Part shown: one piece after another, positions 13,015-18,697 of the stretch
Numbering within the stretch: position 1 is the stretch's first letter
How the letters are laid out: each line of letters begins with the position of its first letter
Assembly (NCBI GenBank): GCA_001779955.1
Contig: MFES01000016.1
Location: forward strand, 17,720 to 36,416
Direction: 5' to 3'
From: Candidatus Doudnabacteria bacterium RIFCSPHIGHO2_02_FULL_46_11
GTDB lineage: Bacteria; Patescibacteriota; Doudnabacteria; UBA920; 2-02-FULL-46-11
DNA: 18,697 bases
The notes under the pieces: generated by a model
The model's database searches: none
What the model was told of the DNA's origin: nothing
What the model saw: only the letters and a program-made list of their open reading frames with translations
Program-made: the position numbers and the translations under genes

Positions 13015-14559
13015 TTATCGGGGTGTTGCCCAAAAAATTATTTGTCCAGAGCGTGCTCCGGCAACCCCCGAAAAAGTTTCCGGCAGGCTGATATTCAAAT
13101 TCAAAACTTGCGAATCGCCGCCGTTTAAGCGGGAAGCAAACAGTTGCCAGGAAGAAGCGCCAATTTTCAAGTACGATACAAAGACCGAATCGCCGCCGAC
13201 ATCGGCGGTAATGTCTAAATCCACGTTGCCGTTATTGGCGGCGGTAATTGAAGTTGAGGCAGAACCGCCCGGGCGAAGCGTGCCCAAATTAACGCTGGTC
13301 GGGGCAATAATGAACGATATGGTTCTTTGCGGCGGCGGAGCAACTTGATCACGTTCGATTGTGACACTCAAATCCACAACTTGCGACATTATTTCATCAG
13401 AAGTTTGCGAGGCCGAGCCAAAATACCAAAACACTGAATCGTTGTTTTGCAGAATATAATCAGCCGCGCCGATAGAAGGACGTATGTTGTTCACCTTGTA
13501 TTGCCAGCCGTTTATGCCAGAGGCTTGGTCATTTCCGATTTGTTCGAGGTACGGACCAAAACTTGTATCTCGAATAACATAGCTAAAGCCGCACTGGGTT
13601 GAGGCGTTGCGGACTATGTCTAAGGCGCTGGGGCCTTGTGTTTGGCCCTGGCAAATAACTCCAGCTGAACCCTGAATAGTAAACTGGAAACCCGTAGATA
13701 GGGTGTTGTAAATATTTAACGGCAAAGTGCTGCCCTGCAGGGCAATCACGGCGTGGGCAGTGTTTGAGGCAGAAAGCGACTGCTCGCCGGACGTGGCATT
13801 ATATTTAAAATAACCGCTTGGGTCTTGCAATGACTCAAGAAATGTTCGCGGATTGCCGTTTGGTTTGTTCCAGGATTCTACTGACTGACCAGCCGCGTTT
13901 ATGGCCCACATTGCCCAAGCCGTGGAGGATGAATCTGAAGCCGTGCTACCGAAAGAGCGAAAGCCTCCATCATTATTTTGTACGGAGTGCAAATAATTTA
14001 AACCGGCGGTAGCGCGCGGATGCGAGCCTGAACCTGCAGAAATAAGGGCAGTAATAGCTGCGGCGGTCATATCGGTGCTAGAGCCTGCACCTGGCGCAAA
14101 ACCCCAGCCGCCATCGCCGTTTTGGTTGTTTAAAATGAAATTTTTCGAATTAACTATGACAGCATCCGAAACAGGTTCACCGGCCGAAATAAGCGCTAAA
14201 ATTCCGAAAATATCGTCATTTAGCAGGCCTGCATCGCCAAGCTGGTTGTTGTTTTGAAAATTTTTAAGACGGTCGACATAATCGGTATTTCCGAATGTTC
14301 GCGGATTTTGGTTTAAGGCGGTAATAGCCAAAATCGGAGTTGCATAGCCGATGGCGGTTATACTTGAAATATTAGCTAAATGGCCGGTAGGAATGGAGGT
14401 TTCACCTAAAGCGGCCAAGCCGATCGTGGCCCAAGCCTGGTCGCCATGCGAGAGCAAGTAACTTTTAGCGCTGGACGTGTTATAAGCTGCGGAATAGTTA
14501 ACAGGGAGTAAGGCAGTAACAGTTGCGGCCAGTATCAACAAACTGATTTTCTTTGACAT
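13015..14559 (-). CDS. Secreted transcobalamin/intrinsic-factor-like protein (alpha-barrel repeats plus DUF4430)
   Basis: A 514-residue protein. Residues 1-24 are a signal peptide. Residues about 30-280 contain alpha/alpha-barrel repeats of the squalene cyclase/prenyltransferase type, visible as NGDGGWGF (147-154), NNDGGFRSFG (195-204) and DPSGYFKY (246-253), each followed by a helix such as TDMTAAAITALISAG. Residues about 292-382 are a DUF4430 domain: SALDIV, GPYLEQI, GWQYKVNN (351-358), ADYILQNNDSVFWYFG; Cys303 and Cys323 could form a disulfide. Residues 411-514 form a beta-rich Ig/CARDB-like domain. The first two domains are in the same order as in vertebrate intrinsic factor and transcobalamin. 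A cobalamin riboswitch lies directly upstream, so corrinoid binding is a well-motivated inference. ATG at 14559 was chosen because an upstream alternative start would include the terminator. Confidence 0.8.
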   Translation of the reverse strand: MSKKISLLILAATVTALLPVNYSAAYNTSSAKSYLLSHGDQAWATIGLAALGETSIPTGHLANISSITAIGYATPILAITALNQNPRTFGNTDYVDRLKNFQNNNQLGDAGLLNDDIFGILALISAGEPVSDAVIVNSKNFILNNQNGDGGWGFAPGAGSSTDMTAAAITALISAGSGSHPRATAGLNYLHSVQNNDGGFRSFGSTASDSSSTAWAMWAINAAGQSVESWNKPNGNPRTFLESLQDPSGYFKYNATSGEQSLSASNTAHAVIALQGSTLPLNIYNTLSTGFQFTIQGSAGVICQGQTQGPSALDIVRNASTQCGFSYVIRDTSFGPYLEQIGNDQASGINGWQYKVNNIRPSIGAADYILQNNDSVFWYFGSASQTSDEIMSQVVDLSVTIERDQVAPPPQRTISFIIAPTSVNLGTLRPGGSASTSITAANNGNVDLDITADVGGDSVFVSYLKIGASSWQLFASRLNGGDSQVLNLNISLPETFSGVAGARSGQIIFWATPR

Positions 14560-14571
14560 ATTTATCTTTCT

Positions 14572-14601
14572 AAACAAAATAAACGCCCGGGAAGAGCGTT
14601 T
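14572..14601 (-). terminator. Expression-platform terminator of the cobalamin riboswitch
   Basis: Minus-strand AAACGCTC (complement of 14594-14601) pairs over 8 bp, including one G-T, with GGGCGTTT (complement of 14581-14588) around TTCCC. ATTTTGTTT follows. It lies between the aptamer and the ATG at 14559, so it fits transcriptional control: cobalamin-bound RNA would allow the terminator and shut the operon off. An alternative antiterminator pairing was not resolved; an adjacent hairpin AAAGTC-CAAA-GACTTT is a candidate part of it. Confidence 0.75.
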
Positions 14602-14660
14602 TGTCAAAGAAAGTCTTTGGACTTTGCGCCCTATGCTCGTAGGGAAGTTTATTTTTTACC

Positions 14661-14800
14661 ATTCTCGCGCAAACGCGAAAATAGTTTTCTTTTCACCATT
14701 GGTTTTCTGACTTAGCGCGCATATGCGCCTTACAGTTGCGGCACAGTACTGGATTTGCACCAGTTTGCCCAAATGGCGAAATTTGAATTGTTAAGGTATT
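14661..14800 (-). ncRNA. Cobalamin riboswitch aptamer
   Basis: On the minus strand the conserved core of the cobalamin riboswitch can be read in order: GGGCAAA, then CTGGTGCAAATCCAG (complement of 14748-14762), CTGTGCCGCAACTGTAA (complement of 14729-14745), a hairpin GGCGCATATGCGC, and the B12-box TAAGTCAGAAAACC (complement of 14701-14714). Usual GGGAA/CCCGC pairing is replaced by GGC/GCC, a compensating change. A closing helix joins CGCCATTTGG with ACCAATGGTG. A 9-bp hairpin, ATTTTCGCG with CGCGAGAAT (complement of 14661-14682), follows as a peripheral element. Class and ligand selectivity (adenosyl- or hydroxocobalamin) cannot be judged by eye. Confidence 0.88.
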
Positions 14801-14803
14801 TAG

Positions 14804-14832
14804 ATTTTATGCCTCACTTCATCTAATGTCAA
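14804..14832 (-). promoter_or_regulatory. Consensus promoter of the cobalamin operon
   Basis: Minus-strand TTGACA (complement of 14827-14832), a 17-base spacer, and TAAAAT (complement of 14804-14809). The predicted transcript starts near 14797, just before the riboswitch. This is the best sigma-70-type promoter seen in the window, and unlike most others it drives a long leader. Confidence 0.75.
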
Positions 14833-14861
14833 AGTTAATCTTTCCACAACCCCATGGCTAG

Positions 14862-14870
14862 TGCTAGAAT
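14862..14870 (+). promoter_or_regulatory. Extended -10 upstream of the ROK-kinase leader
   Basis: TGCTAGAAT gives TG plus TAGAAT (14865-14870). TTTCCA at 14841-14846, 18 bases upstream, is a partial -35. The predicted start near 14877 is just before the 5' arm of the structured leader at 14883, so the whole leader would be transcribed. It is divergent from the cobalamin promoter. Confidence 0.5.
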
Positions 14871-14882
14871 AAAGTTATGTTT

Positions 14883-15130
14883 CCCGTATAACTTCCCCGA
14901 TACGTGTCCTGTAGTGTCCGCCCAGGGCGGACTACTACTGGGATTCTGCTAGTATTGTGTGATGAGGTGAGCAAGATCAGTATTTAACTACGCATTTAAT
15001 TCCGGAATTCATTAACTAAATCTTAAGCCGCAGAATAGAATAATATAAGGTTTGTTTATAGAATTAACTTAATAACCGATAAATATGGCTTTTATACAAA
15101 GTCTTAAGATTATCGGGGTAAATATACGGG
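14883..15130 (+). promoter_or_regulatory. Structured leader upstream of the ROK kinase (copy 2 of 2)
   Basis: The 5' arm CCCGTATAACTTCCCCGAT (14883-14901) is complementary to ATCGGGGTAAATATACGGG (15112-15130) except for the same internal mismatch as in copy 1 at 6490-6628. The inner helix is AATCTTAAG (15019-15027) with CTTAAGATT (15103-15111). The ATG follows directly at 15131. This copy is about 109 bases longer, with extra hairpins in the insert: a GTCCGCC/GGCGGAC stem at 14916-14932 and an AATTCCGGAATT palindrome at 14998-15009. Compensatory differences from copy 1 support real base pairing. Confidence 0.6.
14916..14932. repeat. GC-rich palindromic hairpin within the leader
   Basis: GTCCGCC and GGCGGAC pair around CAG, flanked by TAGT on the left and TACTACT on the right. 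It resembles the hairpin at 2488-2506 (GTCCCGCC, AAG, GGCGGGAC, also preceded by GTA), so both may belong to one family of dispersed small palindromes. Confidence 0.5.
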
Positions 15131-15934
15131 ATGGTATTAGTTTTTGACATCGGCGCGACCAGCACCAGAATAGCCCGTTCTCAAGACGGAAATACGCTTT
15201 CCGATATTGAAGTTTATGGTACGGTTGACGATTTTGAAAAAGAGCTTGAGCTATTTTCCCGGTATCAAAATGAGTTTTTGAAAGGCGCGGAAATTAAAGG
15301 CGTGGCCGGCGGTTTGGCCGGGTCGTTCAACAAAGATAAAGGCAGTTTGTTCCGCTGTAAAACTAAATCATTTATCAATGCTCCCTTCAAAGAAAAACTG
15401 GCGGAAATTTTTGCTGCGCCGGTTTTTTTGGAAAACGACGCTGTGGTGGCCGGTTTGGGCGAAGCTCATTTTGGCGCATCACGCGGCTATCATATCTCCG
15501 CATATCTTACAATCAGCACGGGCTTGGGCGGGGCAAAAATTGTTGATGGTAGGCCGGCCGAGCGCACTTGGGGTTTTGAGCCTGGCAAACAGCGCGTGGT
15601 CATAGGCGATCAGTTGGTCAGGCTCGAGGACTATATTTCCGGATCAGCCATTATCAAAGAATTCGGCGCTCGCGCCTCTGATATTCACGATAAGGCTGTG
15701 TGGGCCGAAATCGAAAAAAGAATAGCTTTAGCCATTAACAACACTGCAGTTATGTGGTCGCCGGAAATAGTAGTTCTTGGCGGCGGAGCGGTGCTCGATA
15801 CTGACTTGGATCTGGCCAAAGTCACGGCCGAACTTGAAAAAATATTACTTACTTTCCCGGCGCTCCCTGTTTTAAAAAAGGCCGAGCTCGGCGATTCGGC
15901 TGGGCTTTATGGCGCTTTGAAGCTTTTAGGCTAG
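15131..15934 (+). CDS. ROK-family kinase
   Basis: A 267-residue protein of the ROK (repressor, ORF, kinase) sugar-kinase family. DIGATSTRIA at 6-15 is the phosphate-1 motif, ENDAVVAGLGEAHFGA at 101-116 contains the catalytic Asp103, TISTGLGGAKIVDGR at 127-141 is the phosphate-2 region, and PEIVVLGGGAVL near 209-221 is the adenosine motif. The zinc-binding His and Cys cluster of most ROK proteins is missing: the expected EGH triad reads EPGK, and no CGxxGCxE motif is present. It lacks a DNA-binding domain, so it is a kinase rather than a repressor. Likely acts on glucose, a hexosamine or a related sugar. Four bases separate it from the FolC-like gene. Confidence 0.82.
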   Translation: MVLVFDIGATSTRIARSQDGNTLSDIEVYGTVDDFEKELELFSRYQNEFLKGAEIKGVAGGLAGSFNKDKGSLFRCKTKSFINAPFKEKLAEIFAAPVFLENDAVVAGLGEAHFGASRGYHISAYLTISTGLGGAKIVDGRPAERTWGFEPGKQRVVIGDQLVRLEDYISGSAIIKEFGARASDIHDKAVWAEIEKRIALAINNTAVMWSPEIVVLGGGAVLDTDLDLAKVTAELEKILLTFPALPVLKKAELGDSAGLYGALKLLG

Positions 15935-15938
15935 GTTT

Positions 15939-17174
15939 ATGCTGAGCGAGTATAAAAAGGCGCGCGAATATCTCGAAGGTTTGATCGCGGCAAGCAAAGA
16001 AAGTAAGGTCAGGGATTTTCCCGACCTACGCGCCAAACGAATGAGCCGATTGATGAATCTGCTTGGTATAAATCAGGCAGATTTTAAAATTATTCACATC
16101 ACGGGCACGGCCGGCAAGGGAAGTACAGCCAATATGATTCACTCCTGTTTAGTTGTCGCTGAAAATAGGGCCGGCCTCTACACCTCGCCGCACTTAACTA
16201 CTTTAATTGAACGGATAAAAGTGGGGGATCAATACATCTCTCCGCGGGATTTTTCCAAACTGGTCAATAGAGTTAAACGCGTTGCTGCCGGGGTTAAGAA
16301 AACAAGCCTTGGGCCCTTTTCTTATTTTGAGGTTTTATTGGCTGTTGCTTTTCTTTATTTCCGGCAAACAAAGTGTGAATACGTCGTGCTTGAGGCGGGC
16401 GTTGGGGGCCGGAGGGACAGTACCAATTTTGTACGCAGGCCGCTCGTTAGTGTTATTACCAACATCGGCCTGGACCACACTTATGTTTTGGGCAAAAACT
16501 TAAAGCAGATTGCCTCGGACAAGGCGGGTGTTATTAAAAAAGGTTCGAAATTTTTTACAGCCGAAAAAAAACAAAGTCTGCTCGCTGTTTTCAAAAAACG
16601 GTGCCAAAAGGTGGGCGCCGACTTCGTTTTCGTCAAAGGCGATAATGAAGAATTGGCTGCGGCTGTGGCCGGAGAATTGGCAGTCTCAAAATCAAAGATT
16701 AAAACCGCGCTAAAACGGGCCAGGCTTCCGGGCCGGTTTGAGTTGGTTCAAAAAAAGCCGTTGATCATTTTGGACGTAGCCCACAATACCTTAAAAATGC
16801 AGCGTACTTTGAAAAATTTAAAAAAAATTAAATATAAAAGATTGCATCTAATTCTTTCCGTGCCCTTTAGCGGCCCTCTTATAGCGGCGGAAAAATTGAT
16901 AATTGCCAAGGCTGATTTTATTTATTTTAGCCATGAGACTTTAAAATGGCAGGCGGTAAGTTACAGGCGGACTATCCAAAAATCACTTGGCAAACAACTG
17001 GCCCAAAAAAACTTTTTAATTTTTACCGATCCGGAAGCGGCCTTGAATAAAGCCTTAAAACAGGCACAAGTGCAAGATTTAATTCTAATTACGAGTTCAT
17101 TTTATCTTGCCGGAATGTTAGGGCGGCGCTGGCGCTCGGAAAATTTTATACTCACTAAGAGGCGACCTTTTTAA
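15939..17174 (+). CDS. folC: FolC-like Mur-ligase-family protein (folylpolyglutamate/dihydrofolate synthase type)
   Basis: A 411-residue ATP-dependent ligase. HITGTAGKGSTANMI (53-67) is the P-loop in the form typical of FolC, TSPHLTTLIERIKVG the next FolC-type segment, LEAGVGGRRDSTNFV the segment around the Mg site, NIGLDHTYVLG the conserved LDHxxxLG motif, DVAHN the inter-domain motif, and ITSSFYLAGMLG the C-terminal motif. FolC adds glutamate to folates; in reduced genomes without folate synthesis the role of such genes is less clear. No other folate gene is in the window. It probably forms an operon with the ROK kinase. The symbol reflects family, not proven substrate. Confidence 0.85.
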   Translation: MLSEYKKAREYLEGLIAASKESKVRDFPDLRAKRMSRLMNLLGINQADFKIIHITGTAGKGSTANMIHSCLVVAENRAGLYTSPHLTTLIERIKVGDQYISPRDFSKLVNRVKRVAAGVKKTSLGPFSYFEVLLAVAFLYFRQTKCEYVVLEAGVGGRRDSTNFVRRPLVSVITNIGLDHTYVLGKNLKQIASDKAGVIKKGSKFFTAEKKQSLLAVFKKRCQKVGADFVFVKGDNEELAAAVAGELAVSKSKIKTALKRARLPGRFELVQKKPLIILDVAHNTLKMQRTLKNLKKIKYKRLHLILSVPFSGPLIAAEKLIIAKADFIYFSHETLKWQAVSYRRTIQKSLGKQLAQKNFLIFTDPEAALNKALKQAQVQDLILITSSFYLAGMLGRRWRSENFILTKRRPF

Positions 17175-17207
17175 TTCCTTTTCTTTACAGTGGGGCATAA
17201 CTTATGG

Positions 17208-17213
17208 TATACT
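17208..17213 (+). promoter_or_regulatory. Extended -10 of the DUF5654/YjbQ unit
   Basis: TGGTATACT: TG followed by the near-consensus hexamer TATACT. The ATG at 17223 is nine bases later. This supports 17223, not the in-frame codon at 17190, as the start. Confidence 0.55.
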
Positions 17214-17222
17214 ATATATGAT

Positions 17223-17519
17223 ATGTTCCCAAAGGAAGAAAGCAAAAATTCTGAAAATCTATCTGCTAATAGTTTTAGCCACCTCCCGAAACAGGCAACC
17301 GCCCAGGGTCTGACCTACGTTATCGGCGCCTTTGGTTTCGTAGCGGCGCTTGCTTGGAATGAAGCGATCAAGTCTTTGCTTGATCGTTTTTTTAAGTCCG
17401 ATAACAATGTCGTTTCTTTGTTTGTTTATGCTTCGGTAGTTACCATAATCGCCATAATCGCCACCGCCCGCCTAGCTAAAATTAATCAAAGGTTCAGTTC
17501 GGTCCAGGAGAAAAAATAA
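17223..17519 (+). CDS. DUF5654 family small membrane protein
   Basis: A 98-residue protein starting MFPKEESKNSEN, with a polar N-terminal tail and two transmembrane segments: about 31-52 (GLTYVIGAFGFVAALAWNEA) and about 63-84 (VVSLFVYASVVTIIAIIAT). The segment FGFVAALAWNEAIKSLL is characteristic of DUF5654, a family common in CPR bacteria and archaea whose function is unknown. Its stop codon directly abuts the next ATG, so it is translationally coupled to the YjbQ-like gene; AGGAG within its last codons serves that gene. Confidence 0.75.
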   Translation: MFPKEESKNSENLSANSFSHLPKQATAQGLTYVIGAFGFVAALAWNEAIKSLLDRFFKSDNNVVSLFVYASVVTIIAIIATARLAKINQRFSSVQEKK

Positions 17520-17960
17520 ATGGCGGTTGTGCATAAGGAAATACATCTTAATACCAATAAGCAATTTCAACTTTATCCCATTACCAAGCAAGTCGAGCAG
17601 ATTCTATTTGATTCGGGAATCAATTCCGGCATCTGCAACATTTTTGTTCCGCATTCGACTGCGGCCGTGCGCCTAAACGACAACGAGCCGCTCTTGCACC
17701 AGGATGTTATGAAAATAATATACCGCTTGGTGCCGGTTGACATTGCTTACGGGCACGACAATTTTGAGAACAGGACCAATATCAACCCGAACGAGCGCAG
17801 TAACGGCCATGCCCATGTCAAAGCTTTCCTGGCCGGCTCCTCGGAGACCGTACCGGTGGTCAACGGGCATCTGCAGTTGGGGCAGCATCAGAATATCTTT
17901 TTCGTTGAATTCGACGGCAGCCGCAGCCGTCAGGTAAATGTTACGATTATCGGCGAGTGA
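17520..17960 (+). CDS. YjbQ/UPF0047 family protein
   Basis: A 146-residue soluble protein with the hallmark motifs of UPF0047: PHSTAAVRLNDNEP, DIAYGHDNFENRT, NGHAHVKAFLAGSS with the family's His residues, and LQLGQHQNIFFVEFDGSRSRQV near the C-terminus. E. coli YjbQ has been reported to have weak thiamine-phosphate synthase activity; the true role is uncertain. The usual LGTWQ reads LGQHQ here. AGGAG about ten bases before the ATG is a real Shine-Dalgarno candidate, unlike most genes in this window, which fits an internal gene of an operon. Confidence 0.88.
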   Translation: MAVVHKEIHLNTNKQFQLYPITKQVEQILFDSGINSGICNIFVPHSTAAVRLNDNEPLLHQDVMKIIYRLVPVDIAYGHDNFENRTNINPNERSNGHAHVKAFLAGSSETVPVVNGHLQLGQHQNIFFVEFDGSRSRQVNVTIIGE

Positions 17961-18041
17961 AGCTCTACTAACTACTAACTACTTACTAATAAATAAAAGG
18001 TCGAATTTCCGCAAAAATCATTGATATTAAATTAGAAAACA

Positions 18042-18697
18042 ATGGATACACTACAAGATCAAATTGTCTACTCCTTTCAGTCGTTGTGGGACAAATTGGC
18101 GGCTTTCTTGCCGAATTTGCTCGCGGCGATTATCGTTTTGATTTTGGGCTGGTTGGTAGCAAGTTTGCTTGGCCAATTGGTTCAAAGGGTCTTAACCATG
18201 ATCCAGTTGGACGTTTTGGCCAACCGCTTGGGCCTCGATCGTTTGGGCGCTCAAGTGGGCCGCAAGCTCTCCTTGGCCGCTCTGGGTGGTTGGTTGATTA
18301 AATGGTTCGTTATCGTTGGCGCTTTCTTTGCCGCCGCCGATATCCTGAACCTCGATAATGTCAGCAACTTCTTTGTTGCTCAAGTGCTGCCTTACTTCGG
18401 CCACGTTATAGCAGCAACAGCAATTTTGGTTATTGGTGCCGTGGCGGCTAACTTCCTTAGTGAAGTTGTCCGCGGGGCGGTTCGCGCAGCCGGTGTTAAT
18501 GTAGCCGGTGCCGCCGCTTCCATTACCAAATGGTCAATTGTCGTAGTTACCGTCCTGGCCGCGTTAAGCGAATTGCAGTTGGCTGATGACTTCCTAAGAA
18601 CGCTTTACATAGGCATCATTGCCATGATCGCCATTGCCGGCGGTTTGGCTTTCGGCCTTGGCGGCCGCGACCATGCCCGCAAGGTTTTGGATGACAT
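18042..18697 (+). CDS. Small-conductance mechanosensitive-channel-like TM-helix protein (partial)
   Basis: The frame runs from ATG at 18042 to the end of the window without a stop (218 codons). It starts MDTLQDQIVYSFQSLWDKLA and contains repeated amphipathic and transmembrane segments: FLPNLLAAIIVLILGWLVAS, GGWLIKWFVIVGAFFAAAD, VIAATAILVIGAVAANFL, TKWSIVVVTVLAALSELQ and IGIIAMIAIAGGLAFGLGG. The segment LAFGLGGRDHARKVLDD is typical of the conserved TM-helix repeat protein family (CmpX-like, PF05552), relatives of MscS. It is probably a membrane channel or osmotic-stress protein. The C-terminus is outside the window. A short stretch before it (17961-18041) holds CTAACTA-type tandem repeats and a TAAATT eight bases before the ATG. 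Confidence 0.8.
   Translation, partial: MDTLQDQIVYSFQSLWDKLAAFLPNLLAAIIVLILGWLVASLLGQLVQRVLTMIQLDVLANRLGLDRLGAQVGRKLSLAALGGWLIKWFVIVGAFFAAADILNLDNVSNFFVAQVLPYFGHVIAATAILVIGAVAANFLSEVVRGAVRAAGVNVAGAAASITKWSIVVVTVLAALSELQLADDFLRTLYIGIIAMIAIAGGLAFGLGGRDHARKVLDD

Noticed and set aside
14560..14607. Upstream extension of the transcobalamin-like gene to an alternative start at 14607
   Set aside because: It would place the riboswitch terminator inside the coding region and put a basic 16-residue tail before a normal signal peptide.
14883..15130. Interpretation as 6S RNA or tmRNA
   Set aside because: No tRNA-like acceptor or tag reading frame was seen, and the element is joined directly to a start codon in two places rather than being a free-standing gene.
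17961..18041. CTAACTA-type short tandem repeats as a possible CRISPR or regulatory array
   Set aside because: Only a few degenerate units over about 25 bases, with no spacers and no structure.

Overview
This window most likely comes from a Candidate Phyla Radiation bacterium (Patescibacteria, Parcubacteria-like). That is an inference. It rests on the small and patchy gene set, the DUF5654 and DUF1761 membrane proteins, the many single-domain hydrolases, the near absence of Shine-Dalgarno sequences, and -10-like hexamers that sit only 6-9 bases before most start codons. TGA is used as a stop (for example at 7415-7417 and 17958-17960), so this is not the recoded SR1/Gracilibacteria code. No tRNA, rRNA, CRISPR array or transposase was seen.

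Layout. 1-2427, plus strand: endonuclease/exonuclease/phosphatase-family protein, secreted or membrane-tethered alpha/beta hydrolase, and a host-attachment-like protein. 2529-3586, minus strand: a membrane-anchored lysozyme/glucosaminidase-like protein and a 27-residue small ORF with its own terminator. 3774-7417, plus strand: DUF1761, S51-like peptidase, PAP2 phosphatase, RBBP9-like hydrolase, FMN split-barrel protein and glutamate racemase. 7486-12014, plus strand: two ABC exporter half-transporters and another alpha/beta hydrolase. 12124-14832, minus strand: a cobalamin-riboswitch-controlled operon. 15131 to the end, plus strand: ROK kinase, FolC-like ligase, DUF5654, YjbQ/UPF0047 and the start of a mechanosensitive-channel-like protein.

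The most striking part is the minus-strand unit at 12124-14832. A consensus promoter (TTGACA, 17 bases, TAAAAT) leads into a recognisable cobalamin riboswitch core and then an intrinsic terminator. The first gene encodes a secreted protein with alpha/alpha-barrel (squalene-cyclase type) repeats followed by a DUF4430 domain. This is the same two-domain plan as vertebrate intrinsic factor and transcobalamin. It is followed by a membrane-anchored Ig-like protein and by a small lipoprotein-like protein that also looks like a DUF4430 domain. The simplest reading is a B12-repressed surface system for capturing corrinoids.

A second unusual feature is a pair of homologous leaders ending directly at the start codons of glutamate racemase (6490-6628) and the ROK kinase (14883-15130). 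Each has a 19-base closing inverted repeat and an inner 9-bp helix, and both helices carry compensatory base changes between the two copies. They may be a new cis-regulatory RNA, or a DNA element that carries a promoter. Around the alpha/beta hydrolase gene at 11247-12014, three hairpins share a self-complementary CGGCCG loop.
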